A DNA stretch of 20,545 bases, taken from positions 1 through 20,545 of IMG/VR virus record IMGVR_UViG_3300009374_000538; one strand, 5' to 3'. The stretch comes from a virus. The notes below the pieces were generated by a model. That model ran no database searches. It was given only the letters and a program-made list of their open reading frames with translations, and was not told the DNA's origin. A program made the translations under genes and the position numbers. Shown piece after piece: positions 1 to 6,835 of the stretch (position 1 is its first letter; every line of letters starts with the position of its first letter).

Positions 1-1
1 A

Positions 2-157
2 TACGCTAATGCTCCCGGCGCGCAAATGATTATTCCCCCACGGATGTTCCTGACCGACATATTGAAGTACACCGAAGAACAAGCTGACAAAGCGGAAACG
101 ATCCTTGGTGGATTTCTGGAAGCTGAGAATGAGGAGATCGTCATTGAGGAAACCTAA
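2..157 (+). CDS. Probable portal protein, C-terminal end (partial)
   Basis: This is the open reading frame entering from the left edge. Fifty-one residues precede the TAA stop at 155-157; the start lies outside the window. The visible tail is acidic, ending in a run rich in Glu, and contains no recognisable motif. I infer a portal protein only from position: in tailed phages the portal gene normally lies just upstream of a MuF-type head protein, which is the next recognisable gene here. It could equally be another head gene. The following gene starts 21 bases downstream behind a good ribosome site. Confidence 0.45.
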   Translation, partial: YANAPGAQMIIPPRMFLTDILKYTEEQADKAETILGGFLEAENEEIVIEET

Positions 158-178
158 CCAAAAAGAGGAGTATAGGCC

Positions 179-601
179 ATGAGTATTAATGAACATGTAA
201 ACGAGTTACAGCGGCTGAAGCCTGAAATCTGGAATAACGATGATCTGGAGTCAATTGCTCGTGCGGCGTTATGCGACCTGATTGACGAACTGTTGGAAAC
301 TGCTGCCCGGTTTCAGGAACCGAAAGATGAGACAGTGACGTTGGAGTTTATTGGAACACAACAAGTTCAGTTCAAGCAAGCGGAGACGGGCGAATGGTTG
401 AATTCGCTGTTTCAATATATTCAGCAGGGAACGGTCTTTAGGGTGGTACAACCGGAAACAATTTTTGGTTTCTATGAAGCGTATCCGGGTGACGCTCATA
501 TATTTGAAGCGGTCCAGGACGTTTATCAGATAGCGCCAACAATTGAAAGTCATCATAACCCAATTCCAAATTGGAAGGTAATAGCAAAACCAATTCAATG
601 A
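179..601 (+). CDS. Phage protein of unknown function in the head gene cluster
   Basis: A 140-residue soluble, acidic protein with no signal peptide, membrane segment or family motif I recognise. The ATG at 179 follows an AAGAGGAG ribosome site at about 9 bases. Its TGA stop overlaps the ATG of the MuF gene (ATGA at 598-601), so the two are probably translationally coupled. Its place between the probable portal and MuF genes suggests a role in head assembly or an accessory role, but this is context only. Function unknown. Confidence 0.7.
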   Translation: MSINEHVNELQRLKPEIWNNDDLESIARAALCDLIDELLETAARFQEPKDETVTLEFIGTQQVQFKQAETGEWLNSLFQYIQQGTVFRVVQPETIFGFYEAYPGDAHIFEAVQDVYQIAPTIESHHNPIPNWKVIAKPIQ

Positions 602-2436
602 TACCACAGCGCAAAATAACGTTTCAAACCCTTCAGGCGATGGACCCAACTCATACCATCACGCTTAGGCGTCAGTTCACAGCGGATGTGAACAAGCGGC
701 ACCGGGCGCTGAAGGGAGTGATAAATGCGTCTATAATCGATAACGATTGTTTTGGGCTGAAGGAACCTCGTGTGAGACGGTTGACGTTGGCAGTACTGGC
801 TGAATTGGTGCCGATACCGCCTAAAACGTTTCAGTTTGAACGAGATTCGGGCAAGGTCGAAGGATTTATGGCGTGGCTAAATGAAATGGAAAGCCGGGGC
901 ACTCTCGAAGTAACTGAACTTCCCGGATTGCCGCCCGGTCCTGAGCCGTGGAGCAACATCCACATTCGGTCTTCTTATCAATCGGGGCTGGCCAAGGCAC
1001 GGTCCGATCTCATAAAAGCCGGTGTGGATGTTCCCAATTTCCTTCGGGGCGCTGAAGGCGTTTCTTTGAGCTTCAATCAACCTTTTCACGCGGACAAAGT
1101 GGGCCTTATTTATACGAGAGTATTTGAACAGCTGAAGGGCGTGGATGCGGTGATGGACGCTCAGATCTCCCGGTTGCTGGCGTTGGGTCTGGCTGAAGGA
1201 GACGGGGTGAGCGCCATCGCCAAGTCCATAAATGACCGGGTGGATAAGATCGGCATCACGCGTAGCCGGTTAATTGCCCGGACTGAAGTTGTTCAGACTT
1301 CCAACATAGCGGCTACCAACGAGTATGAAGCGGCGGAAGATATTGTGGGTGAGGAGATCTTTGTGCTTTGGCAAACGGCTCAGGATGAAGTGGTTCGAGA
1401 TACCCACGCAGATCGAAATCAGCGGATATACACCCGGAAACGGGCCAGGCAGCTGATAGGTGAGCCGAATTGTCGGTGCGCCTTGTTACCCTATATTCCG
1501 AGTTCTGAAGGTGTGGAGGTTGGACGTTCGGCTAAATCTACAGCGGGCAAATCAGGGATTAGGACGTCAAAATCAACAAAAGATGGTAGGATTGTTCCCA
1601 GAGGATCTGAAGGCGCGCCGCCACCTGGTCCCAGACGTCCCGCGCCACCACCACCGAGACGGGGAACAAGGGCTGATAGGGTATTGGAACCAACTCCAAC
1701 TCCTGAACCAACCAGACGGAGAACAGCGCCCGTCCCAATATCAGACATTGATCCTACAAAAGACAGAACGAGATCGCAATGGATTCCGGTTGATTCTAAA
1801 GCCGATGCCAACGTACAGTTTAAAAACAAGTTCAATATAGAGTCCGTCGCAACGGTAGGATTCCAGTCAAAGCCGGGCGCATCTTTGAAGATTGTTAACG
1901 CTTATGGACAAGCGTTGGCTGATGAGGTTAAGGAAACCCCATCTTTGGGAAAAGTCCTCAATAAAGGCAAACCAGTAAAAAAGATCACTCTCCATCGTCG
2001 TGGGGATTTGGGCGCTGTAGGACAAGGTTTGCGAAACGCTGACGGGACTTATAATGTGAGACGCAAAGAGATCCACGTGGCCGGGGCTAACAAAATTCTC
2101 AATAAGAATTACAGACGGGTTAAGTTGACATCAGGAAAAACATTTGTGGTATCAAACGGAGATCCTACCGGGACAATGATGCACGAATTGGGGCATCATG
2201 CTAAACTTGAAGCGTTGACCCGGCAGCAAAGAGTTGATTGGATTGATAATGTTTATCCACAGAATAAGCACCTGTCCAAAAAGATTTCGACTTATGCCCA
2301 AGAGACGCCCAACGAGTTTTGGGCTGAAGCGTTTGCGAAGTATTCTCACCCGGAATACAGCCAATTGGCATCCAATTCTCCAAAGCGCATTCCGAAGGGT
2401 GTTGAAAATTTTATGAAAGAGGTTTTTGAGGACTAA
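598..2436 (+). CDS. MuF-like head morphogenesis protein fused to a C-terminal metallopeptidase-like domain
   Basis: A 612-residue minor head protein. Residues about 140-300 match the Mu gpF/SPP1 gp7 pattern: RLIARTE (224-230), then a Trp..Asp..Arg..His stretch and the P-N-C-R-C motif at 290-294. MuF proteins associate with the portal and sit inside the capsid, some entering the host with DNA. A Pro/Arg/Ser-rich linker (about 330-390) leads to a C-terminal domain containing HELGHH at 529-534 and a downstream Glu in FWAEAF (574-579). This is the HEXXH...E arrangement of a zinc metallopeptidase. Typical MuF proteins lack this second domain. I chose ATG 598 because it overlaps the previous stop; a TTG at 571 would add nine residues and has no clear ribosome site. 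The MuF call is firm; protease activity and target are inferred (virion maturation or a toxin-type effector). Confidence 0.88.
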   Translation: MIPQRKITFQTLQAMDPTHTITLRRQFTADVNKRHRALKGVINASIIDNDCFGLKEPRVRRLTLAVLAELVPIPPKTFQFERDSGKVEGFMAWLNEMESRGTLEVTELPGLPPGPEPWSNIHIRSSYQSGLAKARSDLIKAGVDVPNFLRGAEGVSLSFNQPFHADKVGLIYTRVFEQLKGVDAVMDAQISRLLALGLAEGDGVSAIAKSINDRVDKIGITRSRLIARTEVVQTSNIAATNEYEAAEDIVGEEIFVLWQTAQDEVVRDTHADRNQRIYTRKRARQLIGEPNCRCALLPYIPSSEGVEVGRSAKSTAGKSGIRTSKSTKDGRIVPRGSEGAPPPGPRRPAPPPPRRGTRADRVLEPTPTPEPTRRRTAPVPISDIDPTKDRTRSQWIPVDSKADANVQFKNKFNIESVATVGFQSKPGASLKIVNAYGQALADEVKETPSLGKVLNKGKPVKKITLHRRGDLGAVGQGLRNADGTYNVRRKEIHVAGANKILNKNYRRVKLTSGKTFVVSNGDPTGTMMHELGHHAKLEALTRQQRVDWIDNVYPQNKHLSKKISTYAQETPNEFWAEAFAKYSHPEYSQLASNSPKRIPKGVENFMKEVFED

Positions 2437-2437
2437 T

Positions 2438-2641
2438 ATGTCATTAATTCAACCGAGATGTTGGACCAGAGGATGCGTCAATTATATAGGGGTCAGACAA
2501 CCGGACAATACGGAATTGTCTGAGCGAAATGTATGCGCGGCTTTCCCGGATGAGATCCCGGAGGATATAGCATATGGAGACAATCTCCATTTGACGCCGA
2601 TACCGGACCAAGTTAATGACATTGTGTTTGAAAAGGAGTAA
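2438..2641 (+). CDS. Small Cys-containing phage protein
   Basis: A 67-residue protein with three cysteines (positions 8, 13 and 34) and the phrases NYIGVRQPD and CAAFPDEIPEDI. This resembles a small family seen in many phage head clusters that carries a Cys pair and an AFP-x-x-IP segment and may bind a metal; I recall the pattern rather than having searched it. The ATG at 2438 has GAGG six bases upstream, within the end of the MuF gene, whose stop it follows by one base. Its stop is one base before the start of the protease gene. Function unknown; confident as a gene because of packing and codon-scale conservation of the motif. Confidence 0.72.
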   Translation: MSLIQPRCWTRGCVNYIGVRQPDNTELSERNVCAAFPDEIPEDIAYGDNLHLTPIPDQVNDIVFEKE

Positions 2642-2642
2642 C

Positions 2643-4112
2643 ATGAAAATATTACTATTCAAATCTAACATAGCAGCCAACGTGGAAACCCGGATGGAGA
2701 CTTTCAACGACCGGCAGCACCTTGTGGTCCCGGTCGTCATGATGGTTGAGGGAGTCCATAGTAATAATGCCGGGCCAAGTTTATATCCTCTGGAAGAGTT
2801 CAGCAAGATTCCGCAAGCGTGGAACGGGGTCCCAGTCCCGATCAACCACCCGTCCGATTCAAGTGGCAGTCCTATATCAATCGGAGATCCGGTTGCCGTA
2901 CAGCAGCTGTCTATTGGGAACGTCTGGAATTCCCGGATGGAGGGCGACAAGCTGAAGGCGGAACTGTGGCTGGATGTTCTGAAGGCTGACCAGATTGCTC
3001 CGGGGCTGCTCAATTCGATCCGGGCCGGTGAGGAGATCGATGTGTCCACAGGGCACTTTAGTGAAAATGAAATCGTTCCGGGAAATTTCCAGGGTGAAAC
3101 GTTCGATCAGGTTGTGAGGAATATCGTGCCGGATCATCTGGCCATTCTTCCCGGAGCACGTGGTGCGTGTTCGTGGTCAGATGGTTGCGGCATTCGGGCT
3201 AACAAAAAAGGAGGAGATATGAAAGTGAATGTGGTTCAGGAAAACAGCAACGTGGTCCAGATTTCGGTTGATGTTGAACGTAAGTTCGAACAAAAGGATT
3301 TGGACCGGCTTGAGGGCGTTATCATAAACGAATTGAGCCACGAGGATGTCCGCCATCAGTTACAAAAGGAAGTGGACAAGTTGGATTCAAATCTTGGATC
3401 TGAAATGGCCCGGATGCACTTTGTGAAAAACGTGTTTGATGATAATTTCGTCTTTGAAATGTCGTCCAGAGGGGAAACCAAATTGTTCCAGCAGGACTTC
3501 GAGATCAACGACGATATAGTTGAGTTGAAGGGCGATCCAAAAGAAGTACAGGAGAAAATAACCTTTGTGGAAGTTAACGCAATACAAACTAACAAGGAGG
3601 ACAAGAACATGCCTGACAAGAAATGTTGTGAAGAGAAGATCCAGTTGCTGATTGAAAACGAGGCAACGCATTGGGTGGAAGATGATCGGACGTTTTTAGA
3701 GACGTTGGATGAAAAGCAGATCGATAAGCTGGAACCCATCGTCAAGAAAGATGAGCCGGTTGTGAACAAAGATGAACCCAAGCCCAAAGATGAGCCGGTC
3801 AAGAAGGATGAGCCAGCGACCATGGATGAGTTCCTTGCGAATGCTGGTGAGTTCGGTCCGGTTCTCAGCGACGGTCTTCGTATGTACAATGATCGCAAGG
3901 CCAAGCTGGTGAAGGCGCTGGTGGAGAACAAGCGTTGCTCCTTCACCGAAGACGAACTGAAGGCCAAGGACATTGGGGAACTGGAACGGCTGGGGACGCT
4001 GGCACAGGTGTCGGCTGACTATTCCGTTAATGCCGGGCCGGGGGAACCGAAAGCGAATGAGTCTCAAGAGACTCCGCTGTCCACACCGAGTTTCGCCAAA
4101 CCCAAAGAATAA
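2643..4112 (+). CDS. DUF2213-type prohead protease with C-terminal scaffold region
   Basis: A 489-residue protein. Residues about 25-180 show the DUF2213 pattern: PVPINHPSD (64-72), GNVWN (92-96), IDVSTGHFS (132-140) and DHLAILPGARGACS (164-177). By analogy with HK97-type (U35/S78) prohead proteases, His69 and Ser135 are catalytic candidates; this is inference. From about residue 193 the protein becomes charged and low in hydrophobics, with four KDEP repeats (about 370-392), as expected for a scaffold. The position directly before the decoration and capsid genes fits protease plus scaffold. Two in-frame ATGs inside the gene have their own strong ribosome sites (see separate entries), suggesting nested scaffold products. 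The start at 2643 has AAGGAG at the right distance; a TTG at 2616 is in frame but unsupported. Confidence 0.85.
   Translation: MKILLFKSNIAANVETRMETFNDRQHLVVPVVMMVEGVHSNNAGPSLYPLEEFSKIPQAWNGVPVPINHPSDSSGSPISIGDPVAVQQLSIGNVWNSRMEGDKLKAELWLDVLKADQIAPGLLNSIRAGEEIDVSTGHFSENEIVPGNFQGETFDQVVRNIVPDHLAILPGARGACSWSDGCGIRANKKGGDMKVNVVQENSNVVQISVDVERKFEQKDLDRLEGVIINELSHEDVRHQLQKEVDKLDSNLGSEMARMHFVKNVFDDNFVFEMSSRGETKLFQQDFEINDDIVELKGDPKEVQEKITFVEVNAIQTNKEDKNMPDKKCCEEKIQLLIENEATHWVEDDRTFLETLDEKQIDKLEPIVKKDEPVVNKDEPKPKDEPVKKDEPATMDEFLANAGEFGPVLSDGLRMYNDRKAKLVKALVENKRCSFTEDELKAKDIGELERLGTLAQVSADYSVNAGPGEPKANESQETPLSTPSFAKPKE
3208..3221 (+). promoter_or_regulatory. Internal ribosome binding site 1 inside the protease gene
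   Basis: AAGGAGGAG at 3208-3216 lies just upstream of an in-frame ATG at 3219 (codon 193 of the protease gene). It falls exactly where the DUF2213 protease region ends and the charged region begins. It is as strong as the sites before the capsid genes. Confidence 0.6.
3219..4112 (+). CDS. Nested scaffold protein candidate (in-frame internal start in protease gene)
   Basis: A 297-residue product sharing frame and stop with the protease gene, beginning at the ATG behind AAGGAGGAG. It is charged, Lys/Glu/Asp-rich and without membrane segments. Many phages (lambda C/Nu3 is the classic case) make their scaffold from an in-frame start within the protease gene; the site here lies just after the protease domain. 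A second such start at 3609 would yield a 167-residue form starting MPDKKCCEEK and carrying the KDEP repeats. That these shorter products are made is inferred from the ribosome sites and domain boundary, not shown. Confidence 0.5.
   Translation: MKVNVVQENSNVVQISVDVERKFEQKDLDRLEGVIINELSHEDVRHQLQKEVDKLDSNLGSEMARMHFVKNVFDDNFVFEMSSRGETKLFQQDFEINDDIVELKGDPKEVQEKITFVEVNAIQTNKEDKNMPDKKCCEEKIQLLIENEATHWVEDDRTFLETLDEKQIDKLEPIVKKDEPVVNKDEPKPKDEPVKKDEPATMDEFLANAGEFGPVLSDGLRMYNDRKAKLVKALVENKRCSFTEDELKAKDIGELERLGTLAQVSADYSVNAGPGEPKANESQETPLSTPSFAKPKE
3594..3611 (+). promoter_or_regulatory. Internal ribosome binding site 2 inside the protease gene
   Basis: AAGGAGG at 3594-3600 precedes an in-frame ATG at 3609 by eight bases (codon 323 of the protease gene). 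Translation from here would give a 167-residue C-terminal product that includes a CC pair and the KDEP repeat region. Confidence 0.55.
3741..3818 (+). repeat. Short in-frame repeats coding for KDEP units
   Basis: Four KDEP units are encoded in about 75 bases of the scaffold region. The 14-base string aaagatgagccggt occurs twice (3747-3760 and 3786-3799). The result is a flexible charged linker. Confidence 0.7.
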
Positions 4113-4162
4113 CGGTCAAGGATATTCAAGGCGCAGTTAATGAAATAACAAACTTTAAAATG

Positions 4163-4180
4163 AGGAGGATTTGAAACATG
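4163..4180 (+). promoter_or_regulatory. Strong ribosome site of the decoration protein gene
   Basis: The 12-base box aggaggatttga at 4163-4174 precedes the ATG at 4178 with three bases between. The same box with the same spacing precedes the major capsid gene, which fits matched high expression of the two shell proteins. Confidence 0.7.
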
Positions 4181-4672
4181 AGTTCACATAAAACGATTAT
4201 GATTAAAGATGCCGGAGGACTTCGCAAGGAGTCTAACGCGGCAGCGGCTATTACACCGGGCCAGTTGTTAGAAAGGGCTTCAGCCACCACCGTTCAGCGT
4301 CACAGCGTGTCCGGTGGTGATGCGCAGAAAATGTTCGCCATGGAAGATGATCTTCAGGGCAAAGAGATCAGTCAGGATTATGCCACTGGCAACGTTGTGA
4401 TGTTTGCGTATTGCCTGCCCGGAACCGAGATCAACGCCATCCTGGAAAATGACACGGCAGCGGTTTCTGTGGGCGATCCTCTGATGTCTGCGGGGAACGG
4501 GAACCTGCGGAAGCATACCGCAGCGGCGTCGAACAGTGACGGGGCTTTCGATGAAGGCGGCGAAACTGTTTACAGCGAACCCATTGTGGCCTGGGCCATG
4601 GAGGCACTTGACCTGTCCGATTCATCCGGGGCAGATCCAGCCAGCGCCCGTATCCAAGTTGAAGTTGCCTAA
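4178..4672 (+). CDS. Head decoration (capsid cement) protein
   Basis: A 164-residue protein with the pattern of phage decoration proteins encoded just before the capsid gene: ITPGQLLE near the N-terminus, a FAMEDD segment, G-x-x-I-x-x-DYATGNVV, then GDPLMSAGNG and a C-terminal AWAMEALDLS. Such proteins bind the outside of the expanded HK97-fold shell and stabilise it. No signal or membrane segment. The family match is from recall of the motif order; position between scaffold and major capsid genes supports it. As an outer-shell protein it is one possible acceptor for the downstream sugar-modifying enzymes, but nothing in its sequence proves this. Confidence 0.8.
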   Translation: MSSHKTIMIKDAGGLRKESNAAAAITPGQLLERASATTVQRHSVSGGDAQKMFAMEDDLQGKEISQDYATGNVVMFAYCLPGTEINAILENDTAAVSVGDPLMSAGNGNLRKHTAAASNSDGAFDEGGETVYSEPIVAWAMEALDLSDSSGADPASARIQVEVA

Positions 4673-4743
4673 AAGCTAAAAGTACGTGGGCAAATCGGCA
4701 GAATAAAGGTATGAAAAGACTTATAACATTACTTTATACAACA

Positions 4744-4761
4744 AGGAGGATTTGAGTCATG
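4744..4761 (+). promoter_or_regulatory. Strong ribosome site of the major capsid gene
   Basis: The box aggaggatttga at 4744-4755 with three bases before the ATG at 4759 is identical in sequence and spacing to that of the decoration gene. The rest of the 86-base gap (4673-4743) shows no convincing promoter or hairpin. Confidence 0.7.
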
Positions 4762-5817
4762 GATTTGGAAAATATCAATTCAGAAATTTTACAGGGTGGT
4801 GGGTCTGTGGCCCAGCGTCTTTTGGCAAATGGAATGAACGTGGGTGCCCTTCGTCCGTGGGTTGCTGAGGATGGTTTTAACTACATCACAGTCAACGAAA
4901 AGGGCGTGGAAAAGGCCGTGCGTTTTAGTGGCAACGCAACTCTGCGGAAAGATGAGTGGAAAGCGTTGGATACAGCGGTCTTGAAGGCCGCGCAAACACG
5001 TCTGGTCGGCGTGGCGGATCTCGAAGCACGCGGCCTGACCTTTAACCTCGCCAACGGTCTGGGCACGACGGTCTTCCAGTATGAGGACATGTCGGACGTT
5101 CAAGGGGCGCAAGTCTCTATGGACGGTGTGACCCGTGGAGAGAATGACCGGGTGGAGTTCGACATCAATTCGCTCCCGATGCCGATCACGCATGGCGATT
5201 TCCAGCTGAACATTCGCGCACTTACGGCCAGTCGTACTCTTGGTGCTCCTCTGGACACCACGATTGCGGAGTTGAAAGCCCGGAAGATTGCGGAGAAGAT
5301 CGAAGAATACTTGTTTGTGGGTTCCAGCACTTATACGTTTGGTGGTGGAACGATTTATGGGTATCTTGATCAACCGGCCATCAACTCGGTTACGCTTTCC
5401 CAGAACTGGGATGCCAGCGGCAAAACCGGGGCGGAAATTATGGTGGATGTTCTCGCCATGAAACAGGCCTGTATCAATGCCCGGCATTACGGTCCGTATA
5501 TGATGTATATTCCTACGGCTTATGAGGCGACGTTGGACGACGACTTCAAGGCCAACAGTGACGTGACCATCCGGGAACGCATTCTGAAGATTGCCAATAT
5601 CATCGACATCAAGGTGGCGGACTCGCTCACGGCCAATAACGTTCTGATGGTCCAGATGACATCTGACGTTGTTCGCATGATCAACGGGCTGGCCATGACC
5701 ACCGTCGAATGGACTTCAGAGGGCGGCATGATCTTTCATTTTAAGATTATGCAAATCTCAGTTCCGCAGATTCGGGCCGATCAGAATGATCGATCCGGTG
5801 TTTGTCTTTTAAGCTAA
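4759..5817 (+). CDS. Major capsid protein, HK97 fold (encapsulin-like family)
   Basis: A 352-residue protein of normal length for a major capsid protein. The strongest signal is at about residues 139-190, where LPMPITHGDF is followed by NIRALTASRTLGAPLDTT and a helix ending EKIEEYLFVG. This is the spine-helix/P-domain pattern of encapsulin-like HK97-fold capsid proteins. The C-terminal part (QISVPQIRAD) reads like the closing beta strands of that fold. There is no long N-terminal delta domain, consistent with a separate scaffold made from the upstream gene. Best ribosome site in the window, suiting the most abundant virion protein. The capsid role is confident; the exact subfamily is not. Confidence 0.88.
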   Translation: MDLENINSEILQGGGSVAQRLLANGMNVGALRPWVAEDGFNYITVNEKGVEKAVRFSGNATLRKDEWKALDTAVLKAAQTRLVGVADLEARGLTFNLANGLGTTVFQYEDMSDVQGAQVSMDGVTRGENDRVEFDINSLPMPITHGDFQLNIRALTASRTLGAPLDTTIAELKARKIAEKIEEYLFVGSSTYTFGGGTIYGYLDQPAINSVTLSQNWDASGKTGAEIMVDVLAMKQACINARHYGPYMMYIPTAYEATLDDDFKANSDVTIRERILKIANIIDIKVADSLTANNVLMVQMTSDVVRMINGLAMTTVEWTSEGGMIFHFKIMQISVPQIRADQNDRSGVCLLS

Positions 5818-5856
5818 TCAGATTTACCGCATTAATGAATTGGAAGGAGACTAACC

Positions 5857-6186
5857 ATGTCACAATTCAAGTATAGGTTGAAAGAAGGGTTTGGGGCGCA
5901 TTATGGTAGGGCTGAAGGTAAAAAGGGCGGATTGAAGAGGATGAAACCGGGCACGGAAATAACGGTTGATGATCCGTCCGATTTGGGTGGGGTGGCTTTT
6001 AAGTTTGAGCTGATTGAGACGGTCCCTGATGAAGAGGAGCAGACCGAAGTCAGCTGGCTCGAAATGAAACACGTGGGCGGCGGAAGATATAATGTCGTCA
6101 ACACCGAGACGGGCCGCAACCTCAACGATGATTACCTGTCCAAGAAGGAAGCCACAGCCCTGATTGCCGAGCAAATGGAAGAATGA
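5857..6186 (+). CDS. Small virion-cluster protein of unknown function
   Basis: A 109-residue hydrophilic protein. It has a basic N-terminal half (KYRLKEGFG, GKKGGLKRM), a PGTEITVDDPSDL segment, and an acidic C-terminus. The ATG at 5857 has GGAAGGAG upstream. It sits where head-tail joining genes are usually found, after the capsid gene, but I see no motif tying it to a known connector. It is the last gene before the sugar-modifying cassette, separated from it by about four bases. Confidence 0.68.
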   Translation: MSQFKYRLKEGFGAHYGRAEGKKGGLKRMKPGTEITVDDPSDLGGVAFKFELIETVPDEEEQTEVSWLEMKHVGGGRYNVVNTETGRNLNDDYLSKKEATALIAEQMEE

Positions 6187-6190
6187 TCCA

Positions 6191-6835
6191 GTGGCTCGGT
6201 GGGTAGTCCCTAAACTTTGGCCTGGAGCGACAGTTGCGATTCTGGGCGGCGGTCCGAGTCTGATTGGTCAAGATTTATGCTATGATCTTGAGGCACTTTT
6301 GTCTCCCTTTCGGATCATTGGCGTCAATAATTCCTATCGATTCGGACCATGGGTTGATGTTTGCTGGTTCGGAGATTCCAATTGGTACAAACAACATCAT
6401 TACGAGTTGCGCACGTTTCCGGGGTTGAAGATCTGTTGTCAGCCTCAACTCGAAGACGATCCGGGGGCAAGGGCCGAAGGCATCAAGGTAATAGCCAGAG
6501 GTCAACCGGAGGGATTAGAAAGGCGCAAGGGATACGTGTGTTGGAACCGGAGCAGCGGGGCGTCAGCAATCAATCTCGCTGTAATTTTCGGGGCCAAACG
6601 CATTATATTATTGGGTTTCGATATGCGGGTGATCAACGGAACAAAGAACTGGCACAAGGATCACCGCAGTCAGGACCACGATCCATTCGAACGGTTCCTT
6701 CAGCCATTTCCAGCGATCAAGAGAGATGCCGAAAAGATGAAGGTGGAAATCTTGAACGCAACGCCTGATAGCGGGTTGAAAGATCTGTTTCCATATGTAA
6801 CATTATCGGAGATTGCGAAGTGGGCAAAACCGTAA
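6191..6835 (+). CDS. MptE/DUF115-like Rossmann protein, copy 1 (putative sugar transferase)
   Basis: A 214-residue protein with the glycine-rich loop GGGPSL at 19-24, then VNNSYRFGPWVDVCWFGD, CWNRSSGASAINLA and GAKRIILLGFDM. This is the layout of the MptE-like/DUF115 family, whose fold is shared by Maf proteins that put nonulosonic acids on flagellin and resembles GT42 sialyltransferases. The end carries ILNATPDSG. Substrate unknown; a role in glycan transfer fits the neighbours. The GTG at 6191 is preceded by GGAAG at nine bases and leaves six residues before the PKLW motif. A TTG at 6164, overlapping the previous gene, is the alternative. It overlaps its paralogue downstream by 16 bases. 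Confidence 0.78.
   Translation: MARWVVPKLWPGATVAILGGGPSLIGQDLCYDLEALLSPFRIIGVNNSYRFGPWVDVCWFGDSNWYKQHHYELRTFPGLKICCQPQLEDDPGARAEGIKVIARGQPEGLERRKGYVCWNRSSGASAINLAVIFGAKRIILLGFDMRVINGTKNWHKDHRSQDHDPFERFLQPFPAIKRDAEKMKVEILNATPDSGLKDLFPYVTLSEIAKWAKP

Noticed and set aside
1460-1840. Overlapping + strand frame inside the MuF gene
   Set aside because: It covers the Pro/Arg-rich linker in another frame, which often stays open by composition; no ribosome site.
2444-3973. Long antisense frames (2444-3049 and 3356-3973)
   Set aside because: They lie opposite the well-supported small Cys and protease/scaffold genes, show low-complexity Ser/Leu composition and have no ribosome site or family motif.
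4711-4755. Tiny frame of 14 codons (MKRLITLLYTTRRI) before the capsid gene
   Set aside because: It ends inside the capsid ribosome site and could be a leader peptide, but its own ribosome site is weak and nothing else supports it.
4673-4758. Possible promoter or terminator in the longest gap (86 bases)
   Set aside because: No paired -35/-10 boxes or hairpin with T-run; only a strong ribosome site at the end.
4789-5487. 232-codon antisense frame across the capsid gene
   Set aside because: It mirrors the codon structure of the major capsid gene; no motif, and the sense gene is certain.
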